Assembly (NCBI GenBank): GCA_003512125.1
Contig: DOSQ01000147.1
Location: 1 to 8,961, forward strand
Length of the DNA stretch: 8,961 nt
Direction of reading: 5' to 3'
Origin: Acidaminococcaceae bacterium
GTDB lineage: Bacteria > Bacillota > Negativicutes > Acidaminococcales > Acidaminococcaceae
The notes under the pieces are model-generated. The model saw only the letters and a list, made by a program, of their open reading frames with translations, was not told where the DNA came from and did not search any database. Positions 1-6,124 of this stretch are shown here, one piece after another. Position 1 is the first letter of the stretch, and each line of letters begins with the position of its first letter. Both the position numbers and the translations under genes were made by a program.

Positions 1-30
1 AAAAAAAACAACAGAAAAAGGAAATACAAG

Positions 31-1347
31 CTAAATTGAAATTTTGCCTTTACCGTCCGAAATTTTAATTTCTGTCCCATATTCTTTAGAAAGCTCCGCG
101 ATATCGGCGAGAATCTGTCCGCCGTATTCAGCATCCGCCAGTTCCGGACGTCCCCGCAGGCTTCTCCCGTTCTTAAAGCCCAGACTCAGGGGTTGCAGAT
201 CCACTTCCCGGATTGCGCCTTCCGTTACCGTAAAAGACGCCAGCGCCGATTCAAAGACAAAATGATCCACCGCCAGGCCCCTGGTTCCGTTGGCACTGCG
301 GGCATCCAGCCCGTCCGCCACTGTGTTATCAGGTCCCAGATCATACAGGTCATAGAATTCTGTCGGCTGACGTTCCACGGAATCATTCTGGAAAATGAAA
401 TCACCCAGGCTGTAAAATACAGGCTTATCTTTATAAATCTCAATACCGCGCCAGATATGGGGACCGTGCCCGATATACGCGGAAGCTCCCGCATCGATGC
501 ACAACTTTGCGAAATCGCGGCAGAAGTCCGCAGGCCGATTCTTTTGCATTCCTTTCCGCTCATGGCTGTGGTGACTGACAAACACAAAGTCCGCCTGCCG
601 TTTCGCTTCTTCGATGGAACGGACGATCCGGTCCGCATCCTTTTTGTTCATCGTGGTGATGGTGCCGGGCTTCTCGCCCCGGGCCGCAGCTTCAAAGCGG
701 ATCTTTCCGATCAGATAACCACCGGTCATGGGCTTATTGAACCCTTCCTTTTCCAGCAGCATACGGTCGGCATTCACTTCGGTCTGGTCCACGATTTTGC
801 GAAGGGTGTCCAGTTCTTTCGGTCTGACTTTGTGGACCGTCTGATACCGCAACACGTTGGCACCGGGCCGCCCCAGCACGTCCCTGCGCGGGTTGGATGC
901 CATCCCCCACTCGTTCATGGTGGAAGTAACGCCTATGATTGCAACACGCCCCTGAGGCAGATCAAGATATCGTGGCTGTGCCGCCTCTTCCAGATTGATC
1001 CCGCAGCCGGCATGTACAACACCGGCAGCATCCAGATGTTTTTTGGTCGTGAGGATGCCTCCCAGATTCCAGTCGATGGTATGGTTATTGGCCCAGGTAT
1101 AAAGGTTGAATCCAAGATACTGCAAATCCTGCAGCACGGCCGGGCGGGCGCAGGCCCAGGTACCGCCGCTGACAGGCGCCGGGAACACTTCATAATCATG
1201 AAGAAGTATCTCAAAATTAGTGAAACGCACGTCAAATTGTTCCAGATAATTTTTCAGTGCTGCCAGCTTCGCGTCACGCGGAAGCCGCTGCGTGATGAAA
1301 GAATCGCCTGCCAGTACCATGGAAACTGTTTTTGAAGTCTTTTGCAT
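31..1347 (-). CDS. CapA family (PGA_cap) metallophosphatase-fold protein
   Basis: The 438-residue protein matches the CapA/YwtB family, a calcineurin-like metallophosphoesterase fold linked to poly-gamma-glutamate capsules, although many members have no proven role. Family landmarks are visible in order: AGDS with Asp15 near the N-terminus, NFE at 44-46, ANNHTIDW at 86-93, the SHHSHE histidine cluster at 258-263, and GHGPHIWRG at 293-301 followed by KPVFYSLGDFIFQN at 308-321. The length is normal for the family. There is no signal peptide or membrane segment, so a cytosolic location is inferred, unlike membrane-anchored capsule CapA. The ATG start is well placed, with a GGGGAGG ribosome binding site about 7 nt upstream. 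No capB, capC or capE neighbour is present, so a capsule role is not supported here. It lies 85 bp after rlmD and stops with TAG. No hairpin terminator is visible before the window edge. Confidence 0.85.
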   Translation of the reverse strand: MQKTSKTVSMVLAGDSFITQRLPRDAKLAALKNYLEQFDVRFTNFEILLHDYEVFPAPVSGGTWACARPAVLQDLQYLGFNLYTWANNHTIDWNLGGILTTKKHLDAAGVVHAGCGINLEEAAQPRYLDLPQGRVAIIGVTSTMNEWGMASNPRRDVLGRPGANVLRYQTVHKVRPKELDTLRKIVDQTEVNADRMLLEKEGFNKPMTGGYLIGKIRFEAAARGEKPGTITTMNKKDADRIVRSIEEAKRQADFVFVSHHSHERKGMQKNRPADFCRDFAKLCIDAGASAYIGHGPHIWRGIEIYKDKPVFYSLGDFIFQNDSVERQPTEFYDLYDLGPDNTVADGLDARSANGTRGLAVDHFVFESALASFTVTEGAIREVDLQPLSLGFKNGRSLRGRPELADAEYGGQILADIAELSKEYGTEIKISDGKGKISI

Positions 1348-1397
1348 GAAATCGCCTCCCCAAAAATAATAAAAAACACAGTATCTGTTTTTCGTTA

Positions 1398-1435
1398 TTT
1401 ATTATTATAAAAATCATTTATTATTATAAAAATCA
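1398..1435. repeat. Perfect tandem 19-bp repeat covering the rlmD stop codon and the capA upstream region
   Basis: Two perfect head-to-tail copies of TTTATTATTATAAAAATCA occupy 1398-1416 and 1417-1435. In the gene direction (minus) each copy begins with TGA and contains TATAAT (at 1423-1428 and 1404-1409). The TGA of the rlmD-proximal copy is the rlmD stop codon. Both TATAAT boxes lie upstream of capA and could act as -10 elements. The -35 match is poor (TTTTTA for the capA-proximal box), so promoter function is only tentative. A recent slippage-type duplication is the simplest origin. Confidence 0.85.
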
Positions 1436-2857
1436 CCGTTTTACGTTGGTCAGCAACACAACTGTCTCCACATGATGCGTCCTGCTGAACATATCGCAGG
1501 GCTGCACCTTTTCAATTTTAAAACCGTGTTCATGCAGATACGCCAGATCCCTTGCCAGCGTTGCCGGGTTACAGGAAACATACACCACCCGCTCCGGCAT
1601 TACTTTCACGATTGCCGACAGCACCCGTTCCTCGCATCCTGCACGGGGCGGATCCAGAATTACCACATCCGGCCGGAGCCCGCCGGCAACAAGCTTCGGC
1701 ATTTCTACCGCTGCGTCGCCTAACAGGAAATCTGCATTTTCAATATGGTTTGCCTGGGCATTCTTTTTTGCATCGCGAATAGCAGACGGGACGATTTCGA
1801 TTCCCAGTGCCTGCCGGGCCTTCTGTGCCATGAACAGGGTAATGGTACCGGTACCGCAATACAGGTCTACTACGGTTTCTGTGCCTTTCAGATCCGCAAA
1901 TTCCAACGCTGTATTATACAATTTTTCTGCCTGTTCGCTGTTGACCTGGAAAAATGACTGGGCAGAAATATTGAATTTCAGGGGACCGATTTTATCTTTA
2001 ATCGTAACGGCTCCGGCAATCAACCGGGTCTTCTCTCCTAATATCACATTGGTACTTCTCTTATTCACGTTCTGTACCACACTTTTTACACCGGGAATCG
2101 CGGTTTTCAGCATCTTCACCAGTTCCTTAAGGTGAGGTACGTTATCCTGTGCCGTAACCAGGCAGACCATGATTTCCCCGGTGTGTACACCTACCCGGCC
2201 CATTATATGGCGGACTATGCCGGTACGTTTATCCTCGTCATACGGCGCAATCTTAAACTGTTTCATCCAAGCCCGGACAACAGAAGCGATCTCATTGTTT
2301 TTCTGTTTCTGGATACAGCAATCCGTTACGTCAATTACAGTATGGGTGTTTAAAGCAAAGCAGCCTATTTTCAGTTCACGGTTTTTCCCCGACACGGGAA
2401 ACTGCATTTTGTTACGGTAATATAAAGGATGTTCAGATCCAATCGTCGGCATTACCTTAATACCGTGAAGGTGGCCAATCCGTTCCAATGCCGCTTTTAC
2501 CTGTTCCCGTTTTTCCTTCAGCTCCGCCTCGTAGGAAAGATGCTGCAGCTGGCAGCCGCCGCAGGATTTGTAAACCGGACAGACCGGATCCACCCTGTCT
2601 GGGGAAGCAACGAGGATTTCCTTCAGCTCCCCAATGATGAAAGACTTTTTAATAAAGGCTGCTGCTGCTCTCACCGTTTCACCCGGCAGCGCGCCCGGTA
2701 CAAACACTGCAATATCCGCAAACCGTCCTACGCCTTCCCCTGTGCTTCCAAGACCTGTGATCTCAATCTCCAGTTCCTGACCTTTCAGCACAGAAGGAAC
2801 AGGATGTATTTTTCCAATTTCATTTTTACTCTTGACTTTCTTACCTGTTCCGTTCAT
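1433..2857 (-). CDS. rlmD: 23S rRNA (uracil-5-)-methyltransferase, RlmD/RumA family
   Basis: This SAM-dependent enzyme forms 5-methyluridine in 23S rRNA. In Firmicutes one such protein (RlmCD) can modify both U747 and U1939, so the exact target here is not certain. From the preferred start, a TRAM-like RNA-binding domain spans about 25-85. Iron-sulfur ligands are Cys93, Cys99 and Cys102 (CPVYKSCGGC), with a later Cys at 180/181. The methyltransferase domain carries VDLYCGTGTITL, LDPPRAGC and the catalytic-cysteine motif VSCNPATLARD. I chose the ATG at 2857 (474 residues): GAGAGGG lies just upstream, while the longer start at 2899 has no usable ribosome binding site and falls inside a hairpin. 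A good promoter lies at 2912-2940. The stop codon is part of the tandem repeat. TrmA is the main alternative family name, but the cysteine cluster favours RlmD/RlmCD. Confidence 0.93.
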   Translation of the reverse strand: MNGTGKKVKSKNEIGKIHPVPSVLKGQELEIEITGLGSTGEGVGRFADIAVFVPGALPGETVRAAAAFIKKSFIIGELKEILVASPDRVDPVCPVYKSCGGCQLQHLSYEAELKEKREQVKAALERIGHLHGIKVMPTIGSEHPLYYRNKMQFPVSGKNRELKIGCFALNTHTVIDVTDCCIQKQKNNEIASVVRAWMKQFKIAPYDEDKRTGIVRHIMGRVGVHTGEIMVCLVTAQDNVPHLKELVKMLKTAIPGVKSVVQNVNKRSTNVILGEKTRLIAGAVTIKDKIGPLKFNISAQSFFQVNSEQAEKLYNTALEFADLKGTETVVDLYCGTGTITLFMAQKARQALGIEIVPSAIRDAKKNAQANHIENADFLLGDAAVEMPKLVAGGLRPDVVILDPPRAGCEERVLSAIVKVMPERVVYVSCNPATLARDLAYLHEHGFKIEKVQPCDMFSRTHHVETVVLLTNVKR

Positions 2858-2876
2858 TTTCCCTCTCGTTCTGAAA

Positions 2877-2910
2877 ACAGAAAAAGTTGCAGATGTCATT
2901 CCTGCAACTT
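2877..2910 (-). terminator. Hairpin plus T-tract: perR terminator and/or rlmD leader element
   Basis: A perfect 9-bp inverted repeat, AAGTTGCAG (2884-2892) and CTGCAACTT (2902-2910), has a 9-nt loop. Read on the minus strand it is followed by TTTCTGTTTT. It fits a modest intrinsic terminator for the upstream perR-like gene. It also begins 1 nt past the -10 box of the rlmD promoter and spans the likely start site, so an operator role is equally possible. Confidence 0.55.
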
Positions 2911-2911
2911 A

Positions 2912-2940
2912 ATCATACCTTACCTGTATTTATTTGTAAA
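2912..2940 (-). promoter_or_regulatory. Sigma-A-type promoter for rlmD
   Basis: On the minus strand, TTTACA (2935-2940) and TATGAT (2912-2917) are separated by exactly 17 bp, each close to consensus. Transcription should start near 2905, inside the inverted repeat at 2884-2910 and about 48 nt before the preferred rlmD start. Confidence 0.65.
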
Positions 2941-2993
2941 CAGACATGTTAATCCCATAATATAAAACTGTTTAAAAAGCGTTCAGAAGAAAA

Positions 2994-3458
2994 CTATAAT
3001 TTTGCGCTGATCTTATTCGGTTTCCTTCCTTCCGACTTCGCCATCTCCACTTCCCGCTTTTTCGCTTCCAGCTCTTCAATCTGGCATTCCGGACAGACTC
3101 CCTGGAACACGATATTATGGTTTTCCATACGATATCCGGTCATCTGCGCGATTTTATCGTCCAGATCCTGAAAATAATCCAGATCATCTACATTCATAAA
3201 CCTGTGGCATTTCACGCACTGTACGTGATAATGCTTCGTCAGCATATGATCATATCTGTCTGCGGAACTGGGAACGGAAACGCGGTGCAACAGCCCGCTG
3301 TCCACCAGAGAGTTCAGATTCCGGTACACAGTTCCCTTGCTGATATCCGGATAATCCAAAACAATACGGTTGTACACTTCTTCTGCCGTAGGATGGTTGC
3401 TCAATGAACGTACTGCAGAAATGACCAGCTGGCGCTGAATGGTATTTCTCTTTTGCAC
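2994..3458 (-). CDS. perR: Fur-family regulator, PerR-like
   Basis: Winged-helix metal-dependent repressor of the Fur family. Numbering from the longest reading (TTG at 3476), the N-terminal DNA-binding domain (about 10-75) includes HPTAEEVY and ISKGTVYRNL. The sensing site matches PerR: His28, Asp76 (in DRYD), His82 and His84 (in HYH), and Asp97. The structural zinc site is Cys87, Cys90, Cys128 and Cys131. PerR senses peroxide by metal-catalysed oxidation of these histidines. The Asp at position 97, where Fur proteins have Glu, favours PerR over Fur or Zur. I prefer the GTG start at 3458 (154 residues), because GGAGG at 3466-3470 is 7 nt upstream. The ATG at 3464 is only 1 nt from GGAGG, and the TTG at 3476 lies upstream of it. 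A charged C-terminal tail of about 25 residues follows the zinc site. No catalase or peroxidase gene is adjacent, so the regulon is unknown. Confidence 0.85.
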   Translation of the reverse strand: MQKRNTIQRQLVISAVRSLSNHPTAEEVYNRIVLDYPDISKGTVYRNLNSLVDSGLLHRVSVPSSADRYDHMLTKHYHVQCVKCHRFMNVDDLDYFQDLDDKIAQMTGYRMENHNIVFQGVCPECQIEELEAKKREVEMAKSEGRKPNKISAKL

Positions 3459-3541
3459 AGCCATACCTCCAATCAATACTTATTACTAAAAAGACTGCTT
3501 AACAAAAACCTTTTAAAAAAATCTTTTTCAAAGCCTTTTAC

Positions 3542-3615
3542 AACTTATCTTTCTTACTTAAGTTTATCATATTTTTTCAATTTGTAAAGGGCTGTTCTCA
3601 TTTCGAAGATAAGTT
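3542..3615. repeat. Separated 10-bp inverted repeat flanking the perR promoter
   Basis: AACTTATCTT (3542-3551) and AAGATAAGTT (3606-3615) are perfect inverted copies separated by 54 bp, one on each side of the predicted promoter at 3561-3588. A related TATCTTC at 3632-3638, inside the end of the secreted-protein gene, can also pair with GAAGATA at 3605-3611. The sites could be paired operator half-sites or an RNA fold in the 3' end of the upstream transcript. Confidence 0.5.
3561..3588 (-). promoter_or_regulatory. Possible promoter of the perR-like gene
   Basis: On the minus strand, TTTACA (3583-3588) and TAAACT (3561-3566) are spaced 16 bp apart. The -10 match is weak, and TATGAT at 3566-3571 overlaps it but is badly spaced. 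The 8-bp palindrome ACTTAAGT (3556-3563) overlaps the -10. I could not find a convincing Per or Fur box. Confidence 0.35.
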
Positions 3616-3617
3616 AA

Positions 3618-4853
3618 TTAAGATTTTTTACTATCTTCAAGTCTGTTCACAGTCCAAAACGCGCGTATCGGCAGATTGGAGGCTCCCGGCGGAGACCAGA
3701 TAAACTCCGCATCTATGCGTTTATGATTCGGCAGATGGGTAAAAACATCATCTACCTCGTCGCCTTTGCCAAAGAACAGGTTTTTCCCCGGAATATTGAC
3801 AATAGCCGCCTTCCCTTCAGAAATCATCATGCCGGTGCCATAAAATTCACCGCCCCAGGGATTAATTCCCAACTGGATGGGATGTTCGCCTGCCACACTG
3901 TATACAAGATGATAAACAACACCGTAATTCCCATGATTCTGTGTCGTTTTTCCTGTCATACTGTCAATTCCTGTCAGATAATACGGATCGTCAGAACTTG
4001 CCATACACAACGCCTTTGCCTGATACCACTTCATCTGAACCGGCTTTTTAACGATATATGTCAGATCGGCATTCCGGTACGTTCCACGCAGCGGATGCTC
4101 GTCCATCGGCAACAGAATTCCCTCCCGGGAAAATTTATCAACGTCTTCTTCCGGGTTGCACATCATGATGACAATTTCAACAGGATGATTCGTATAAAAA
4201 TCAAACATGCCTGTTAACAGCTGTTCCGGTTTAAGACGGGCGCCAGCGTGCTGCATATTACGCGCCTGTGAAAGAACTTCCAGATATTCTCCCCTGGCCA
4301 GCGTCGTCAGCGGTAAGTCCGGTACTTTCCGGTAAAAACTGTACTCCGGTATTTCGTTTTTGTTTATTCTGTTCTTCTTACTGTTTTCCCGTTTTTCTTC
4401 CAGTTCGTTTTTATGTGCTTTTTTCAAAAGCTCTTTATACTCGTTAAAATACCGCGTCTGTCCTTTTCGCGCAGAAATATAATAACGTTTGTCCGGATCG
4501 CCGATCCCCCGGCATCCCCAGGTAATCGTGGCCCGCTTATCGACAGGGCGCATCAGGATGGCCAGTTTCCTGGTATTTTTTGTCCCGTTTACGTGATGGA
4601 AAAATACACGTCCTTCTCCTTCAACAACATCCTTATACAAAATGCCGTTGTCGTAAACCATCTCCGGGCTGTCAGAAAACAGCAGCGTCGGACCGCTTTG
4701 TAACACCTGTACATCCACATCCTGATACTTTTCCGGAACCTTACGGTACCCAGCTTCGGCAGACGCAGGAGAAAAAACGCCTCCCAGTATGCCGACACCT
4801 GCCAGAACAGCGGCAATACGTGACGGCAATTTAAGCAATGCAAGCCAATTCAT
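3618..4853 (-). CDS. Secreted protein, function unknown
   Basis: I do not recognise a function. The 411-residue product starts with a typical signal peptide: Lys8 and Arg12, a hydrophobic core at about 13-27, then SPASA ahead of a likely cleavage after Ala32. A first region (about 36-130) includes LLFSDSPEMVYDNGILYKD and GRVFFHHVNGT. A strongly charged linker follows (about 144-170, rich in K, E and N). A second region (about 285-405) includes NYGVVYHLVYSV and GINPWGGEFYGTG. From memory, this pair of segments resembles the body of secreted proteins often labelled copper amine oxidase N-terminal domain proteins in Paenibacillus and Negativicutes, but the beta-rich stalk domain itself is absent. 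There is no lipobox, LPXTG or membrane anchor. The start is supported by AAGGA 6 nt upstream. It follows the transaldolase by 130 bp, with a hairpin terminator between them. Confidence 0.8.
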   Translation of the reverse strand: MNWLALLKLPSRIAAVLAGVGILGGVFSPASAEAGYRKVPEKYQDVDVQVLQSGPTLLFSDSPEMVYDNGILYKDVVEGEGRVFFHHVNGTKNTRKLAILMRPVDKRATITWGCRGIGDPDKRYYISARKGQTRYFNEYKELLKKAHKNELEEKRENSKKNRINKNEIPEYSFYRKVPDLPLTTLARGEYLEVLSQARNMQHAGARLKPEQLLTGMFDFYTNHPVEIVIMMCNPEEDVDKFSREGILLPMDEHPLRGTYRNADLTYIVKKPVQMKWYQAKALCMASSDDPYYLTGIDSMTGKTTQNHGNYGVVYHLVYSVAGEHPIQLGINPWGGEFYGTGMMISEGKAAIVNIPGKNLFFGKGDEVDDVFTHLPNHKRIDAEFIWSPPGASNLPIRAFWTVNRLEDSKKS

Positions 4854-4871
4854 TGTCTTTCCTTATCCTCC

Positions 4872-4914
4872 GCAAAAAGAAATACGGATGAACGATACGG
4901 CCGCACATCCGCAT
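4872..4914 (-). terminator. Hairpin terminator after the transaldolase gene
   Basis: On the minus strand, ATGCGGATG (4906-4914) pairs with CATCCGTAT (4882-4890) over 9 bp with one G-T wobble and a 15-nt loop. TTTCTTTTTG follows. It should end the zinc-ribbon/transaldolase transcript. It sits only a few bases before the ribosome binding site of the secreted-protein gene, leaving no room for a promoter in between. Confidence 0.65.
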
Positions 4915-4983
4915 AAAAATAATCCAAAAGCACTTACTTTGTTTTTACAATCGATATTCCAGGGCATAACAATACGTGCGCTT

Positions 4984-5631
4984 TTACTTTTTCAGACTGT
5001 TCCGGTAATCTTCCATAAATTTTGCCAGCCCTTTATCGGTCAGCTCATGTTTGATCAGCTCACGCAGAACCTTGGTAGGTATCGTAGCAATATCCGCTCC
5101 GGCCAGCATCATCCTGTCAACATGTTCCATATTGCGCACGCTGGCGGCAATGATTTCCGTTTTGAACTGGTAGTTGCGGAATACTTTTACCATATCCTCT
5201 ACCAGCTTTGAACCGTCCTGTCCGATATCGTCCAGTCGTCCGATAAAAGGGCTCACATAAGACGCGCCGGCCCGGGCGGCCAGCAATGCCTGCCCCAGGC
5301 TGAACACCAGCGTAACATTTGTTTTGATCCCTTCCGCTGCCAGAATCTTGACCGCTTTCAGCCCCTCCGTGATGCAGGGGATTTTTACAACCACATTATC
5401 CGCGATTTTCACCAGTTCCCTGGCCTCTTTTACCATTCCTTCGCAGTCCTGGCTGATCACTTCGGCGCTTACGGGTCCGGGGATCAGCGCGCAGATTTCC
5501 GGAATCACTTCCGCCTGTGTGCGCCCCGACTTGGCGATCAGCGACGGATTGGTAGTCACGCCGTACACGATTCCCATATCCGCAAATTCCCTGATTTCTT
5601 CCACGTTAGCCGTATCCATAAAAATTTTCAT
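4984..5631 (-). CDS. tal: Small transaldolase (TalC/FSA family)
   Basis: The 215-residue class I aldolase matches the short transaldolase / fructose-6-phosphate aldolase family. The Schiff-base lysine is Lys83 in VVVKIP, and MDTAN (5-9) and GVTTNPSLIAKSG (24-36) are typical. The residues separating true transaldolase from the aldolase FsaA are all transaldolase-type: Glu57 in AEV (Gln in FsaA), Asn105 in TNVTLVFS (Leu in FsaA), and Phe129 in SPFIGR (Tyr in FsaA). I therefore expect sedoheptulose-7-phosphate + glyceraldehyde-3-phosphate conversion in the non-oxidative pentose phosphate pathway, not fructose-6-phosphate cleavage. The ATG follows AAAGGAG by about 11 nt, a rather long gap. It lies 101 bp after the zinc-ribbon gene, without a visible promoter of its own, so co-transcription is likely. 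No transketolase gene is adjacent. Confidence 0.92.
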   Translation of the reverse strand: MKIFMDTANVEEIREFADMGIVYGVTTNPSLIAKSGRTQAEVIPEICALIPGPVSAEVISQDCEGMVKEARELVKIADNVVVKIPCITEGLKAVKILAAEGIKTNVTLVFSLGQALLAARAGASYVSPFIGRLDDIGQDGSKLVEDMVKVFRNYQFKTEIIAASVRNMEHVDRMMLAGADIATIPTKVLRELIKHELTDKGLAKFMEDYRNSLKK

Positions 5632-5670
5632 AGTCCACGTCTCTCCTTTGATTATTTTTCACTGCAAAAC

Positions 5671-5732
5671 GGAAGCACCTGTTCCTCTGCCACCCTGACA
5701 GAAGCCCGAAAACCCGACCGGTTCGCGCTTCC
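5671..5732 (-). other. Three-stem folded RNA element between the zinc-ribbon gene and tal
   Basis: The minus-strand RNA can form a closed three-way fold. Closing stem: GGAAGCGC (5725-5732) with GTGCTTCC (5671-5678), 8 pairs including one G-U. Inner stem one: AACC (5720-5723) with GGTT (5711-5714). Inner stem two: CTTCTGTC (5697-5704) with GGCAGAGG (5684-5691), 8 pairs including two G-U and a 5-nt loop. The three G-U pairs would be A-C mismatches in plus-strand RNA, so the fold suits the minus transcript. It begins immediately after the zinc-ribbon stop codon and is followed by GTTTTGCAG. It may be a terminator, processing site or leader structure; I match it to no known family. Confidence 0.5.
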
Positions 5733-5948
5733 TTAAAACAACGTCAGCTGGTCATCATCCGTTGGCAGCAACAGATCCAGCTTCGGCTTTTTCCTGTTTT
5801 CATTGGTGACCCAGTTGCCGCACTTTGGACAGTTCATCTCCATATCAGGAAGAGCCCAGGCAAGGTGTGTCCCGCATTTCGGGCAGATAAACTCCACCTG
5901 CATGCCCGGACGTATTTTATTATCTTTCTGCCTTTCTGCTTTTTTCAA
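5733..5948 (-). CDS. Small zinc-ribbon protein
   Basis: A 71-residue protein with one treble-clef or zinc-ribbon-type module: CPKCG (about 22-26) and CPKCG (about 40-44), separated by THLAWALPDMEMN. The tail is rich in Lys then Asp (RKKPKLDLLLPTDDDQLTLF). The four cysteines should bind one zinc; nucleic acid or protein contact is possible, but the role is unknown. The start is TTG at 5948: GGGGAGG (5956-5962) is 7 nt upstream, and a consensus promoter at 5979-6007 lies just before it. The longer reading from 6026 would run through that promoter and is rejected. It heads a probable unit with tal and is divergent from the gene at 6125. Confidence 0.75.
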   Translation of the reverse strand: MKKAERQKDNKIRPGMQVEFICPKCGTHLAWALPDMEMNCPKCGNWVTNENRKKPKLDLLLPTDDDQLTLF

Positions 5949-5978
5949 GAAAATGCCTCCCCTTTTCTTTTCAAATCT

Positions 5979-6007
5979 ATTATACAATACTTTTGTTTCA
6001 TGGTAAA
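5979..6007 (-). promoter_or_regulatory. Promoter of the zinc-ribbon/tal unit
   Basis: On the minus strand, TTTACC (6002-6007) and a perfect TATAAT (5979-5984) are spaced 17 bp apart. The start site should be near 5972, giving a short leader of about 24 nt that contains GGGGAGG. It overlaps the opposing promoter at 5981-6009 almost completely. Confidence 0.7.
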
Positions 6008-6009
6008 AT
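5981..6009 (+). promoter_or_regulatory. Promoter of the plus-strand gene at 6125
   Basis: On the plus strand, TATACA (5981-5986, 4 of 6 consensus) and TAAAAT (6004-6009, 5 of 6) are spaced 17 bp apart. A start near 6016 gives a leader of about 109 nt. Its -35 overlaps the opposing -10 and its -10 overlaps the opposing -35. A second -10-like CATAAT at 6092-6097 lacks a -35. Confidence 0.5.
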
Positions 6010-6046
6010 AAAAAAAACAAAATCACAAGGGAACAAAACGTTAATG

Positions 6047-6089
6047 AGTTTGCGCGATGACCGGTCGTGCAGACAAACTACTCACCGGT
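6047..6089 (+). promoter_or_regulatory. Possible pseudoknotted 5' leader of the plus-strand gene
   Basis: In plus-strand RNA, GCGCGA (6052-6057) pairs with TCGTGC (6065-6070), including one G-U, and closes a 7-nt loop. AGTTT (6047-6051) can extend it by pairing with AAACT (6075-6079). The loop bases ACCGG (6060-6064) are complementary to CCGGT (6085-6089), which would form a pseudoknot about 20 nt before the AGGAGG ribosome binding site. The pairing was found by eye. ACCGGT is self-complementary, so chance is possible. Confidence 0.35.
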
Positions 6090-6124
6090 TCCATAATACT
6101 ACGTTACGAGGAGGATCATTGATT

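Noticed and set aside
1..30. Terminator for capA
   Set aside because: The minus strand is T-rich here but I see no hairpin before the window edge.
193..1335. Long plus-strand open frame (380 codons) opposite capA
   Set aside because: It is the antisense shadow of a well-supported CapA-family gene, has no convincing ribosome binding site, and its translation shows no recognisable family.
2858..2899. Longer rlmD reading from the ATG at 2899
   Set aside because: There is no usable ribosome binding site, and the extra codons lie in the hairpin at the transcription start; the extra residues are also outside the TRAM domain.
3459..3617. Classical Per or Fur box upstream of the perR-like gene
   Set aside because: The region is AT-rich and gives only partial matches to the TTATAATNATTATAA consensus.
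5688..5696. AGGGTGGCA on the minus strand, resembling the T-box core
   Set aside because: The match stops after nine bases, there is no room for a T-box leader because the zinc-ribbon gene lies upstream, and the downstream gene is not a tRNA synthetase or amino-acid gene. It is part of a simple hairpin.
5949..6026. N-terminal extension of the zinc-ribbon gene
   Set aside because: It runs through the predicted promoter and start site; the TTG at 5948 has an ideal ribosome binding site.
5993..6124. Longer start for the plus-strand gene at 6125
   Set aside because: It would overlap the divergent promoter region and the structured leader; the ATG at 6125 has AGGAGG upstream.
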